Below are positions 47,901 to 61,571 of a stretch of DNA of 64,000 bases, one piece after another (the first letter of the stretch is position 1; each line of letters starts with the position of its first letter). The DNA comes from Megamerina dolium (Eukaryota > Arthropoda > Insecta > Diptera > Megamerinidae): contig OY978526.1 of assembly GCA_963854835.1 (NCBI GenBank), positions 86,666,846-86,730,845 on the forward strand, written 5' to 3'. The notes beneath the pieces were generated by a model that did not search any database, had not been told where the DNA came from, and saw only the letters and a program-made list of their open reading frames with translations. Made by a program: the position numbers and the translations under genes.

Positions 47901-50744
47901 TAGCATTTCAGCTGGGTGCGTACTGAATATGAACTGGATGATAGCGATAGTCCGACCACTGATTCTGTTAAGGTTTTCTCTAGTCCATTAGATATCATAC
48001 TTTTTTTCGTGAAATTTGAATGTTTTGTAATTTTTGAAATATAACATAACATAACATACTTTAATATACTTTAACATATATGCCAATTTATTTATCTCTT
48101 TTTTTTTTTGAGGTTAATATTTAGCAATAAAATCAGAAATGTAAATTACATTCAGTTACACTTGTATTTAGTTCATCATGTTCATAATGTAAATAGAATT
48201 TTACAAACATTGTAAAGTGTCAATTAAGTATATAATATACATGAATTTTCCCCACATTTACTACATATGTTCATACAAAATTTGTCATTATAACATAGTC
48301 ATCAATCATGTCTATAATATACTTGCATCTGAGCTGCAGTCAATGCATGTAAATTGCTTTAATTATACATTTTATGACTCTTAATAAATTAGTGCAAGCG
48401 AATCATCAGCATTTGCAACTAATCTGCTTTATACACACTCATAGTTGCAAATATCCATTAATCGCACGTTTAGGTAACATACGAGTATATATAGTATAGT
48501 ATATGTGGTTAGAATATTAATCATAATGATTTGCATACTAAAATTTAATGATTTTACGATTTTGATTTTATATAAAATTTTCATTCTCCATGTGTATGCT
48601 TAATTTATTCGTTTCTTCCTTTACCAATCTTTCAAATTCAAATTCAGTCTTTCTTCACGCAGAATGTAACATGTAAGGAAAGAAAGATAAAGACTTTCGT
48701 TTCTCATTAAGACATTATGTTTCTTCTTTATTGAGTTCACGTAGGCCACTATAAATGTCAAGGTCATTGGTGGCAGTGATTGACAAACGCTAGCTTTGAA
48801 GGTAGAAATCTGAAATGCAGCAACAGATTTTTTTTTTATGTCTTCTTCCTTTTATTAGCATTTATTTATGTCCCGCAGAGTTACTATTTGTTTGTTTCTA
48901 TGCTTAATTTCTAGTTGAGCTTTTCGTTGGTAATTATTATTATTATTATTTCTGGTTACAAAGCACGAACTAAACATAATTAAGTATGCACAAAGTTATT
49001 CCCAATTTGATATTTTTTTTTGCAAATGAGAATATTGAGAGACCAACTATCAGCAATATACTACAAAAGTGTTTTGTGATTAATATATAGGAGTATTAAG
49101 GTGACCGCAAAAAATATGGAAGAACAATTGTAAATGGGAATTTTTAAACACTTATCTGTGCGATCGATTGTGAGGAACTCGAAAAGATCACTTCTTAACC
49201 CACACAATATAGTACTCACACAATGCCGTGATACAATATATCTTACCTTGTAATTTACATTTAACAATGAGACATTTTTTTTTTATTTTGAATGGACACT
49301 AACACATCTCGTAATAAAAAAAACCCAGAAAAGCAGTTGATGCACTGTATACAAGCATATACACAAAGATGTTGCTATAATGTTGCTTATAGTCACTGCA
49401 ATGTTGACAACATAACATTTTAAATACATAAGCTACACTATAAGCACTTCAGTGTTTGTACGGCTTAAGAAAATATGCACAATTATTCAATCTGATTATA
49501 TTTATATATTCAACCAAAAAATGCTATAAAAACCAAAAATGATTGTGAGTAAATAGATAGAAATAATACACATAAAATCTTTCACTCTCTATTTGTATGT
49601 TAATTGTAAAATTCTTGTACATTAGAATGTTTAATTTCACAGTTTTTTGTATAATTTTTTTTTTTTAATTTTCGTTTGCACATTTCCAATCATAACTGCA
49701 ATTTTAAATTCAAGTCATAAATATGTAGAATACATCAATACAAATCATATGTTCCCATTAAAAATATGTCTGCAACAATTCCAAATCAAAATGTATATAT
49801 ACATAAGTCATATATACATCTACGAGTATTGTACTTAACTATGATACATTTTTGTTCGAATATCAACTAACAAATGAAGAAAGTTGCTTAAAAATTTCAC
49901 TTTTATAAAATTTTATAACTGCTGCATTCTGCATATAATTATTATTTTCTATATAACTGAGATAGATAGGATGCTTGTGGACTCATTGAAATAGAATGCC
50001 TTGATTGGATTTCTTATGATATTACATACTTTCAAACATTGAAATAATGCTTATTTGATATGAAAAAAACATTATTTTCTATACCTCTATGTATTTAATA
50101 AAACTAACAATAATTTTAATAAAAATCGCAATACTATATACCGTACATAAGAATACAGTGCATTCCTTGCTCACTTTTTGATTAGAATTTGCACGTCATT
50201 CTTATGCACAACTTTTATCCAAAATCATTAAAGCATATAAGTACGTACGCAGAGCATGTGTATGAGTTCGATAAAGCGTGATCTAATTCTGTGAAATTGA
50301 GCTGAATCAATGGTTATGCTATTTCTAACTCCATCATAAATAAGATTCTGAGGAATTTAATATGTTATTCTCATAAGCATTCAAGCACATACGAAAGTAT
50401 GCAACTTGGAATTTTAGAATTTATGAAATAATAGGTGTTCCCCTTTGTTCTATGCAATTATGTTTGTACATAAGTAGGGTACATATTAAGAAATACATGA
50501 ATTTGTATGAGTATTTTTGATAAATATCGACATATGATATAATCAAAATTAAAATAATGATATCCGAGAATTTATATGAAACATTTCTGCTCATCGTCTT
50601 CGTATGCTTGAATACGTTATAAACTCAAGCGGATAATATTCATTTTTAACATTTCTTCTGTTATTATTATACAAATATTTATGAGTGTAATTAGTACTTA
50701 AAAGTGTATAAAAATAATTATTCATAAATTTAAATGAAAATTCA
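47901..50744. other. A+T-rich spacer
   Basis: 2.8 kb with no gene, RNA or repeat family recognised. T tracts near 48100-48109, 48828-48836 and 49654-49667, and an ATT run near 48933-48950. Confidence 0.5.
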
Positions 50745-51050
50745 TTTAAAAATCTTCCCCAACATCAGTTTGGATTTAGAAAACAGCACGGCACCATAGA
50801 GCAAGTTCATTCGCATTGTGACTCTTATAAGGAAAACTTTTGAAGAAAACAAGTATTGCTCAGCTCTCTTTGTCGACATCACTCAAGCTTTCTATAAGGT
50901 ATGGCACTAGGGTCTTATACATAAACTCAAACTTTTACTACCCGTAAATGTTTCGTCATTGCTCAGCAGCTATCTAACGAAAAGGAAAATTCTCGTGGAT
51001 CACAAAGATTACATAACAATCTCATCGGATATTCACGCAATTTGAATATG
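50745..51050 (+). pseudogene. Jockey-clade reverse transcriptase fragment
   Basis: The plus-strand reading, with one-base slips, gives LPQHQFGFRKQHGTIEQVHR (near 50755-50813), IRKTFEENKYCSALFVDITQ and AFYKVWH (motif A, second Asp changed to Tyr, near 50820-50905), then LIHKLKLLLP and LLSSYLTKRKILVDHKDY. This is the conserved front half of a Jockey-clade RT (H.FGFR..H.T..Q..R, D..QAFD.VWH..L..KL). Motifs B and C, the endonuclease and the 3' end are absent. Confidence 0.75.
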
Positions 51051-51874
51051 TTCAATGGCAATGTAATGCACTCAATTTATTAAAATGAATCTATCAGATA
51101 AACTGTACATAAGTTAAACAATTTCTTTTACAATTTCTCCAAAAAGCTAATCCATTACAGACCAATGTATCTTCCGTTTTCACTAAATTTCTAAATTTCT
51201 ATTTAACAAAACAACAACAATCATAAAATGTCTACAAGTCATGATTAATAAATCATTGCCATTTACTTAAAAACACTTTTCATTGGCATGAGCGGTCGTG
51301 CTTCGGTAGAATTCGGTCAGTAATAGTGTCTGATACATGATTATAAATGTATGCATATACACATTTGTGTACATACATACAAGTGTGTATACATTTGCAA
51401 ACATAAATGCAGTCAATGAAAGGAGCTTACTTAAGCTTGATGTAAATTGAAATGCCTGAAAGCAAGATTTACGTGATATCACATGTCTGCCAAATTTATT
51501 GTTTTTGAAAAAATCAACTAACATTTTATTTTAGTAGCAGCAATGAATTATTTTTTCTTATTTTTAATGTTTTTGTTTTATCCCCCTGTTTTCACCCCTT
51601 CATTCATTCTCTTTGACGATGGTGATGATGATGATGATGACAATGATGATGATTATGATGATGATAATTATGTTGATGCACCATTATTATGTCAGCTTCA
51701 TCACACTTGACAATATCTGTTTGCTCAGTTATATTTGCCCTTTCAATCCACCTGCATTACATAATCCATTCTAACGCCCGTATTCGTGTGTTCGTGATAT
51801 ATTCGGCATCAAATTATAATAATAAAAAAAAATAAGTTATTGAAATAATAATAAATTAAAAAAAAAAATCATGT
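51051..51874. repeat. Spacer with (GATGAT)n at about 51617-51676
   Basis: An interrupted GAT triplet run (51617-51676). Otherwise A+T-rich with no gene. Confidence 0.6.
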
Positions 51875-51975
51875 CGCGATTCGGGATCGAACCCCTACAC
51901 GTAGCCAAAATCCGGTGGTGGAACGCACCCGCGGTGCACTTGTGCCAAAGAGCATTACAACTGCGATACGTATAA
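51875..51975 (-). other. tRNA-like sequence with Pol III boxes
   Basis: On the minus strand GGGGTTCGATCCC (51883-51895) fits the B box consensus exactly, and TGGCACAAGTG (51937-51947) resembles an A box about 45 nt upstream. A T run follows downstream (minus strand, near 51868-51860). T-stem pairing is poor, and no acceptor stem or anticodon could be assigned. A tRNA pseudogene or SINE head is likelier than a working tRNA. Confidence 0.4.
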
Positions 51976-52072
51976 GTAAGTTAATATGTTTGCCTATGCT
52001 ATCATTTAATTGAAAAAGTCTGTAAGAGTATAGGCAAATAAAGACAAATATATGAAGAAAACATGTGAATTC

Positions 52073-52265
52073 TTGTATGGTTCAGCATGCGGCTAATAGA
52101 TAAAGATTATGCTGAACCAAGAAGAATCGAAAAGAGTGATTTTCATACATGATCGGACAAATGGCATATCTACATGTGCTTGCCCAGTTAGGATTACTAT
52201 TACGAAGCGTCTTTCTTTAGTTGCAAGTATATTGCAACTAAAGAAGAATATTGATAAATCACTCA
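52073..52265. repeat. Cluster of perfect hairpins
   Basis: TGGTTCAGCAT / ATGCTGAACCA form an 11-bp stem (about 52079-52089 with 52109-52119), extended by ATTCTT / AAGAAT. TTCTTTAGTTGCAA / TTGCAACTAAAGAA form a perfect 14-bp stem at 52213-52245. GAGTGATTT (52134) pairs with AAATCACTC (52256). Could be a small MITE or a structured RNA locus. No TSD found. Confidence 0.55.
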
Positions 52266-53904
52266 ACGGGTGATTACCATGCTTCATACTAAAAATTACG
52301 ATATGAGTTCAGCTATAATAAAAATTATATTTTCTTTCAATTTTCTCTGACTACCTGATTACCTTTAAAGAGTGTTTATATCACATGCATGTAATCAATC
52401 ATCATACTTTAGTCTACAAAATTGTGAAATAATTTAGCTATATTAGCAAAACTATTTTTCTTCCCTTCGTTTCTCTAAACACTTCTCCAGTTCCATTTCG
52501 GATATAAATGATGTAATGTATGTATTCAATAAACGTTTTTTCATTTACTTGATATAAGATGCTAGGCTTATTAAGTCAAAGTTGAACATTCGAACAAGTA
52601 TCCACAGATTGCTCAAGCGTATTTACAATCGTATTACACAACCTTAGTTACACAATTTACGCACACCACTTGAATACACTTATGCAAATCCAAGTGTATC
52701 GAATACACTACACTAGAAATATGGTACACATTCGCACATACAACCTTTTTTCGATGGCGAGAAATTTCTTAGCTCACACTAGAATATATTTTTATTTTAT
52801 ATGAAGAATTGTTGCCACAACAAAATAATAACAATAAAAGAAAATGTCCAAAAATATTTTCTGTTCTGCAAATTCTTTACACATTATATGTAGGCGTAGC
52901 ACTTGGGCATTGTAACAGTTGCTTAAAACATAATAGGTACTTGAGCTGGCCCACGATACAATTGCGTGGCAATATGCGTCTATTTATTATTTTTTTTTTA
53001 CATACATATATCAAAAATTTTCATAACACACCAGCTGTTTCCACACTCGTTTCTACACATATACATAGAATATGCCCTGTTAAAGGTATTTGTGACTGGG
53101 GAGTACTACATTTGTAGCAACTTGTATATAAACATAAATATTTTATTTGCCTCATTCCATGCCATACGAAGTGTGTTGGGCTTGTGTTGTCAAGGATATA
53201 CACATAATACGATATAATAAGAAGGGGGGCACACGGCACAATAAACACCGAATATTTAATATGTTGATTTCGAAATAAGTTTTCTTTTTGTCAAATTCAC
53301 TGAAAATTATTCTTTCGAAAGTCGTCTTTTATCGCATTTCATGTGCTTTACTGTAAATTGGGTGGCGAATTATTAGCGAAAACTTTGCGCTGAAAGTTTT
53401 GTGTATTGTGTTTTTTCAATTTTTATAATTTTTTTTTTTTGGAATTCTTTAAAATCCTTGATAAATTTTTATTGATAAAAGTTTAATATCATTTTTATTA
53501 TAAGTTTTCTATTGAATAACGGAGAGTTACACTATTTGTACTAAATTCAATAATTAAATGGAAACATTAATAAATAAGGTAGCATACGAAGAAGATGTAA
53601 TTAACCTTTAAATTTATGAATATTAAAAAATGAATTTTAAATTGAATTCACATAGAGTAAATGCTCTACATAAAGAGAAAAAATAGTGAAACAAGATTTT
53701 TTAAAATATTCCGGTTCGTTTGTGCTGCATTTATTACCTTGCACACAAATCCAATATATGTTTAAATATATTACATCTTTGTCGCCACATTTTCATATAA
53801 GACTGGACACTTGTACAAAGAAATACATATGAATATATACATATTGTGTATAAAGTACACTCTAGACACACAAGAAACAATGTTGAGAAAATAAAATAAA
53901 CATT
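52266..53904. other. A+T-rich spacer
   Basis: No gene or repeat recognised. The frames at 52809-53117 and 52966-53217 overlap without any known motif. Confidence 0.45.
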
Positions 53905-54016
53905 TGGGACTATTTAGCAACATACTATGTTTGTATACACTCAATGCAATCAACTGTGTTGGGACTATTAGCAACATACTATGTTTGTATACACTCAATG
54001 CAATCAACTGTGTTGA
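53905..54016. repeat. Tandem duplication of a 55-56-bp unit
   Basis: GGGACTATTTAGCAACATAC and the following 35 bp are repeated directly after themselves (53907 and 53961) with a single one-base length difference. Almost identical copies suggest a recent event. Confidence 0.9.
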
Positions 54017-56774
54017 GATCACCACCAATAGATGGGCAATAATAAAAGTAGGAAATGAAAAATATATTGGCACACATATTTCGTATTGTTTTCAAATGAG
54101 CCAACTTTTCAAAGGTTTGCAATTTTTCTTTTTGTCATACAAGTAAATATCTCATTTGTTCTGTATTTTTAATTACAATCAAAAGAAAGAACACATACAT
54201 TAAGGTGGAGTGAAAAGTGTTTTTTCAACGATTTGGGGGTAATTTTAAAATGTTGCTACATACATATATGTATATAGTATGTTCTTTTCTTCAAAATACT
54301 ATATTCCTTACAAATACATATTCTTAGAAGTGTAGTTCTAATCTAAAATGAAATATGTCGGCATTGTCCACTTCTTTCTTCATGAAATCTTCATTGACCA
54401 ACAGCATTGTTCTCTTTTGGATGTTCTGCTTTTAATAATCTAATAATGTATGACAAAGATACCACATCTGTGATATCTTTGTCTATGTGTATATGTAATA
54501 TTGTCAATTAAATGAAATTTATTTGCATGCATCATTTCGATGTAAATAAATACATGTGAAATGTGAGATGTGAAATGTGCATATGTGATTTTATTTTTGT
54601 TTATATATTTTTTTTTTTTTTGCTCATATTATCAATTGGCATTTAAATATATTGTATCCATTTGAATCTTTAATTTGATTATTCCATACTATGGATAAGT
54701 ACTTAATTCGAGGAATACTCGTATATGAAGGGCTCAAATTTAAAATTTATTAGACAATATGTTGAGTGATATAAAAAGCCTTCTTTGGAAAATTTTTATA
54801 CAAACATTTTTTTTTTTTGTAAATCAATTTCAATAAAGTACATATTTATGACTATTATTATTTATTTTTTTTTTTTGCCATTTTTCAAGTTACATAATTC
54901 CATCGGTGTAGAATTTCTGAGGTTTATCGACGAAAAATATGACCAATTGATTTTCAGTGGCTCTTCGGTCGGTTAATTTTTGACCATCAAGAGAGTTTTA
55001 CAGAAACCTACACAAATGGGACTCAGATGCGAACTCTGAACAATATGAGATCCTTCAACTCCCTTACAATCCTAACAAACACTCAATAACACTCTTTATC
55101 GTAGTCGTGGGCGTATACGTAACTTGTGTGTGGTACACAGAAAAAGTATGTATACATATTTGAAAAGGTCACAGTTGCAAGAATTAGTGTGTGCGTATGA
55201 TATACATATAAATTCTAAAAATTATAATTAAATTTTAATATTTTACTTAACAGCTAAAGTTGAAATATAAGTATAGAAACATAATGAATACTTGCTTGAA
55301 AATTGGCAATAATATGTATATACACAAATATTTACTTTTTTCAATTCTCCACACCATACATCACATATATGATATGAGTGCACTTACACATCGTCATTTT
55401 GCTGCTATAGCATTATATTAATATTTCTGCCATTGCCTATTTGAAATCATAATCAGTCATTCCTACATAAATACAAACACACATTCAGAGAACGAAAGGA
55501 AATCATGACGAGATGAAGTGTAGTTAAAGTCAAAGATTATTTGCGCCGCATACATAATGGATAAAATACGTCATAAATGAAAGCACAAGCATAACAATAG
55601 ACATAACATTAAATGTACATACATTTAATGGCTATGTAACTGAAATAGAAACAAATATGTATACATACTTACATAGGAACATGCGTATACTCAATCCATT
55701 GCAACATGTACTTATTTTGCACATAAAAACATACATGCCTAGACACAATAATGGATGGTAATTCGAGGAAGAAATTGAAATAGAATGTCAAATATAACTC
55801 AAAGAATGTCATTTTTTGGAAAATAATATAATTAGTGAATATGATACTACCATTACGAGTGGCTTTGTCATATGCTAATATGATTATTAATATTAAAATT
55901 ATTCTTATGTAAAAACAAATGGAATTTATTATGAAAAGGAAAAATGTAATTTAAATTCCGTCAACATTTTATCTTATTTCTATACAAGGAGGAAGAATTA
56001 TTCATTCTTCAGCATCAGTATTAAAGTTAATCACGCAAATAAGATGCGATACCAAATTAAAACAGTTTCAGTTGGTTCTTCTGCATAGTACAAAATGAAT
56101 ATTAAAAAAATAAGTAACTTAAAAATAATAAAAGAGAAAAATGAAATATCTTGACCAAAAAGTTACTGTTATTGTTCTAACTACTGCCAACAATGCCTTT
56201 TCAATAAATGCCTTTCAGTTCAGTTCGTTTATATTGTTTTCTCCCTTAAAAATCTTCTGTATTTTTAATGTGGAATCAATTTTTAAATAATTTTTAAATT
56301 CACAACCTAGCCAGTGATGTCAATATTAATTAAGTGACCAACACAAATATCAGCATGAAAAAGAAACAAAAAATAAAAACGAATGCATCGCAACGGTTAG
56401 TCGTACCCAGTGCATATGTACAGAATAAGCAGTCATTACTTTATGATTTTTATTTTGACTTTATTTGACAATATAAATTACAACTAATAATACCAACAAT
56501 GCGATTGTATTCAAAAATATATCTACAATGCTGATGCTGAAACGATCTTGCGAAATGCATGAGAAAATTCGAGTAAAAAAACTAATCAAAAGGACAGCGA
56601 CAAGAAATTCAAATTCAAATTGCTTCTGTTTGCAATATTGACGGTAAGATAATCCTTTGCTCATAAAATTATTTAAAGTAATATACTCTAAATAATCCTA
56701 GTTGAATTAATCGTAAATCTATGGTAACAAAAGTAATCAAAATGAATTATATCATCTCCTTCATCCATCTTGTT
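54017..56774. other. A+T-rich spacer
   Basis: 2.7 kb with no gene or repeat family recognised. A few tandem words (GTGAAATGTGAGATGTGAAA near 54555) and T tracts. Confidence 0.5.
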
Positions 56775-58012
56775 CTTTTATTTTATTTCCACTACTTTGT
56801 ATGGGAACTACATTAAGAAGTACATGCGGCTCAATTTCTGTCTATAATACTAATCTACACCTGAAATATGGTTGACTTTGACGAAGTATTAAGTAAGTTA
56901 CAGGGATTTTAAAGGGCATAACTTAAAGGTGGTTTTTAAAGATCTCATCTTAAGATCAATTTAAAATCTAATAATGTTTGCAAAATCTAAATTTGGTTGT
57001 CCTACGCTGAATAGTTTCTAAGTTATGTCGGTAAAAATTCTATTTTTTCCTCGATTTAGTATGGGATCCCCATTAAGAAGTAGTCGTGACATACTGGTTT
57101 CATGCCACATTATTTCTAAATACAATACTAATCTGTGTGTCAATTATGGTTATTCTAGACAGAAGATTGTCGAAGTTACATCTGTTTCAATTAAAAAGAC
57201 ATCAAGTCATTTTGTATGGGAGCTATTATTAACAGTGGGCATGGCTGGCCCATTTCTTGCGAGTTTATTTGATATTACAATACTAAAACGTATCTTAAAT
57301 CTGGTTATTCTACTCTGAATAGTTTGTTAGTTAGGGCGGTTTAAATTTTTTTTACTTTCTGCCACTTTGTATGGGAGCCCCAATAAGAAGTTAGCGTGGC
57401 TCGATGATTTTTTGCCAGATTATTTCTGATTATCATATTAATATAAATCTTTATTATAATTATTCTCGACAGAAGATTGCAGAAACTATAGCTGTTTCAA
57501 TTTAAAAGACGTACAGACACTTTGTATGGGAGCTACTATAAAAAGTAGGCGTGGTTCGCTTATTTCTGGCAAGCTAATGTACCACTACAATATAACTCTA
57601 TATGCCAAATATTGTAGTCCCAGATGGTATATTACATGAGTTATTCCAAATTAATAATTTTGAAAATTCCGAGGTTGGTCGCTTTGAATGTAGGGTGTGG
57701 GCGTGACAATTTACCGATCAGGCCCGATATCAATTCCCTCCGTACCCTTGGATCATAGATTACTTTTGCCAAATTTCGTCAAAATAGCTCAATATTTGCT
57801 CAAGTTATCGTGGCGAACCAGCCATGTGACAGACAGACGGACGGACTGACTGACGGACGGATGGACGAATATCGTTAAATCGAAAATTTAAGCGACACTG
57901 ATCACGAATATATATATTTTTCTATATCTGCGGAGATTCCTTCAAGTGGTTACAAACATCTGATCAAAATGAATACCTATACCTTGCATATACATTAGGC
58001 AGGGTATAAAAA
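56775..58012 (-). repeat. Dispersed GGGCGTGG-box repeat, copy D (decayed)
   Basis: Minus orientation, about 1.24 kb, with the hairpin end on the left truncated. Six or more units carry diverged boxes (57084, 57239, 57393, 57547, 57701 and a weak one near 56822), the (GGAC)-like run at 57831-57868, and the AGGGTATAAA terminus at 58001-58010. Units share ACTTTGTATGGGAGC and ATTCTAGACAGAAGATTG with copies B and C but are clearly older. Confidence 0.75.
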
Positions 58013-59054
58013 GGCGAGAAATAATTATTAAGAAATTTTCCACGAATACCATGAAACTTAAATATAACATATTTTAAGGTATATGAAAATTCATTAGTAG
58101 CTTCTATAAAAATATAGAACAATTCATGCAGACGTTAGTGCCAACAAAAGTTTAAATTGACCCACCACGGATTTGAAAACATTTTGTTCAAATTTAATTA
58201 TTTATGTCGTTATATAATTTTTGTATTGAAGAAAATCTCACTAAGGGTTCCATTAATTTTACAACTTATTTGTATTTTGAGTCCTATTAGTAGATGGTCT
58301 TTACCATGTAGGTATGTGTCCCTTTCGCCAAAATTTTATCAAACACATATACAATGTAACACACATATACAATGTACGTAAAATGTATGTAAAAATGTAG
58401 TAAAAACTTCGGTAAAAAAAAAAACAAAATTGAAAAACAAACAACTTTATTAATAAATTCATATAAGGACGTTACTTTACGTAAGCAAACGAAAATAAAC
58501 AAATGGTATAAGCAGAACAGAATACCACGACGATGTGACGATGTTTACTTTTGTACGATTACTTAAAAAGTAATTAAATTTTATTATAAATCTGCAGGTT
58601 CTTGCAAATACCTAAATCATTCTCTCCGTACTCATATTCACCAACATTGCCCACATGGTATGTATGTATATACTAGAATTAGAAATGAAGCAAAAAAAAA
58701 AGAAAAGCTCATATCACCACATGTGCTGTACAGTGTTTGCTATTTTTCTCATACTTCTCTGTATATACTTCTACAGCAAATTAGACAAATTCCATTATTC
58801 ATTACGCTGATTAAGCAAATTAGAAATAAAAGTATCAGTAAGTAATATGGTAAGTGATATGATCATTTGACTATTTTCATTTGATATACGTAAACTAGGG
58901 CTGTACAATTAATCATTTAATCAAAGAATGTGATGCTAAAGCAATCGTTATCATACATAATATTTCCTACATTCCTTAGGAGAGAGCATCTGAAAATCGT
59001 CAAAAAATCTTGCAGCTGCACAAGGCTTTTGAGTATAAGTACAGAATAGCCCAC
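58013..59054. repeat. A+T-rich spacer, small 18-bp tandem at about 58340-58377
   Basis: ACACATATACAATGTA occurs twice in tandem near 58340-58377. No gene recognised. Confidence 0.45.
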
Positions 59055-60205
59055 TTAAAGGTGAAAAAAATGTTTTTCGTTTAGAGCCTATTTTTGTGAA
59101 TATAAAAAACCAAAAAATGCATCTCGTTAACGCCCATATAAGGCGTGGCTCAACGTCAAAGTTCAAACTTGCGATCGAAATTACTCAATAAATCCGCATT
59201 TTTACCTTCCATTATGAGTATCAAAAAGGTCTTTAAAATATCTTTTCAATGATATATAACATTTATATCCTATTTTGAGTATTTTAAAAGTTATGATTAT
59301 AATAAAAAATTTACAATTCTTTTTTTTCAAAAACCAATTTTTTTGTCCAAAATAATCACTATTGTACTATAGAAAATTTAAAACCATATTCAAGGCTATA
59401 CAATTTCCTTTCCAATGGTCTATTAAAAATATTAAAAACAATTTTTTTTGTATTTTTTTTTTTTTTTATCTTCATACTTTGTCTACTGCAATTAAGTGTA
59501 TACGGAAAAAGTAGCGAGACAAAGGAGAATTATAAATGTAAATATTGTAAAAATATTTATGATGGCGAAACCGGTATCGGGTCTATAAGAGCTTTTTTTT
59601 TATAGGAAAATACTGATGGTCGCGAAGCCGGCATCGGGTCTATAAGGTTAATTTTTTTTGCGCCCGTCTGAAGGCCGGCTATCAGCAAAGACTTTTAACT
59701 AAAAATACAAAGGGTCGTGGAACTAAATATGAAGATATGCAGTTAAATCGAAAGCTATCCATATTGAAGAAATTTCATGAAGTATTTAATTAAAAAAAAA
59801 AATTAAAAATATTCTAATTTTCTAAAAATATATTTTATATACCATTGAAAAGGTAATTGTATGCTCTTAAATATGGTTCTAAATATTTTATAGGTCAATA
59901 GTGATTATTTTGCTAAAAAAAAAATCGGTTTTTGAAAAAAAATTAAAAATTTGTTATTTTGATCATAGCTTTTAAAATATTTAAAACACGTTATAAATGT
60001 TATGTATCAATGAAAAGGTATTAAAAATAAATTTTTTTATACCCATATTGTAAGAAAAAATTGCAAATTTATTGAGTAATTTCGAGCGCAAATTTGAACT
60101 TTGACCTTGAGCCACGCCTTATATGGGCATTAGCGAGAAACAATTTTTGGTTTTTATATTCACAAAAAGAGGCTCTATGCGAAGATTTTCTTTACTTTAC
60201 TAAAA
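59055..60205. mobile_element. Foldback element with arms of about 400 bp
   Basis: The left arm (about 59068-59470) is an inverted copy of the right arm (about 59780-60190). Matching words include TAGAGCCT.TTTTTGTGAATA, GCCCATATAAGGCGTGGCTC, GTCAAAGTTCAAA, ATTACTCAATAAAT and TTTTCAATG. The central segment (about 59480-59770) holds two direct copies of a 30-40-bp word (GGCGAAACCGGTATCGGGTC and GCGAAGCCGGCATCGGGTCT, near 59563 and 59615) and is richer in GC than the arms. There is no transposase. Arm divergence of some 15-20 percent by eye suggests an old copy. Outer edges are approximate. Confidence 0.78.
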
Positions 60206-60775
60206 AGCAATTGCGTTGAATATATTATTAAACAGAATTATGAATATGTGTAGATAGTTATATAATTCATATGAATACATATGTATATGTACTTAACAAG
60301 TTGTCACAAAAGCTCTCGTTATTTACTCATTCAATGAAATACTTAAGCAAATTACTGCTGAGCTGGCTTATATCTAGTTAGATATATTTATATAATGGCG
60401 CCAAACCTGTCTGCATTTTTAACCTCAACAATACCAAATGTTTATCTGATTAATAAATATTATGAAAATTTCCACTTTGCTATTGTAAATAAAATTAAAA
60501 GGTAGAATTATTCTGGTAGTACTTATACTTATGTACGTGAAGTACCATACTATTTGTGAATATGATTGTTTTAGAATTTTCAATTCTTATCGCATTATCG
60601 CTCTTATTATATATAATAGAGATTTATAATTAATTTTATTTATTGTACATAATAACTGCCATTTTCTCTGTCATACTTACTCATTGGGATTCGATTGCTG
60701 ATGTGTTACTTCTTCTGCTATGTCACTTACCATTTTAAATTGCCAGAGTGGAAAATAAACCCTGTCACTTGTATA
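60206..60775. other. A+T-rich spacer
   Basis: Nothing recognised. Confidence 0.45.
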
Positions 60776-61570
60776 CGAGGATTTTCTTTTATATTTGGGT
60801 AAAAAGTGTGAAAATGCATTTAGTTATCATCAAAAATGGGTTTAATTGTTTTTCAAAGTATTCCGCATGAAGGTTTGCATGCGCTCAAACCAATTGTCGA
60901 AGTACTTTTACCACTCCGACTAAGACACCGACTAAGACAATATGGTTTTTGTGGGTTTTGGCTCATCTTGAAAGACCTATACGATCGATTCCTGTTTCGT
61001 TTCGGGCTCATACGCATAGATCTATGATTCGTCATCTGTCATGATCTTCTAAACGTCATTCGAAGCACGGCGATCGAATTGTTTCATCATTTCTTAGCAC
61101 CAATCGACACGAGCCCATTTTTTTTAGCGATTACTAAAATATGCGGCATCCAATGAGAACAAATCTTTCTGACAGCTAAGACCAATATCGTATGCACGAC
61201 GGTGGAACTAATGCTCAACGATAGCACAATGATCGACTTTGGACGAACTTTACGAAATTCGTCCTGGAGTGAATGGCGACCACGCTTGAATTTCTTAAAT
61301 CAGTTAAAAATTGTCTGAAGGGTTGGTACTTCATCATCAAATATCACATGAAGACGATGGAAGCAATGTTGTTGAGATTCGAATATCGTAAAAAATCTTA
61401 GTCCGAGATGACTTTTTCAAGTCACTTTAAACGACATAAATAGCACTTGTACATTAAAACGTTCTGAGCACATTTATGCTAGGAAATGTTAAACTCTCCA
61501 ATGGAAATATCGGATTTAACGAAAACGTACTAGATCATGCTCTTTAAAAAAATTTAAAAAGCAACCCTCG
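60776..61570 (-). mobile_element. mariner element with internal deletion, both termini
   Basis: Termini CGAGGATTTTCTTTTATATT (left) and the complement of the right end, CGAGGGTTGCTTTTTAAATT, flanked by TA (60774-60775, 61571-61572). The minus-strand transposase has DEVPTLQTIFN.FKKFKRGR and HSLQDEFRK.RPKS (HTH/linker near 61345-61215), ISSTVVHTIL and LAVRKICS.W.PH (near 61210-61140), then DDES.IYAYEPETKQES (first catalytic Asp) with two Trp-to-stop changes (near 61040-60980), VFQDEPKPTKT, and after a deletion FDNWFERMQT near 60890, the C-terminal end. The second and third catalytic blocks are lost. 795 bp against about 1.3 kb for intact mariner. Confidence 0.8.
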
Positions 61571-61571
61571 T

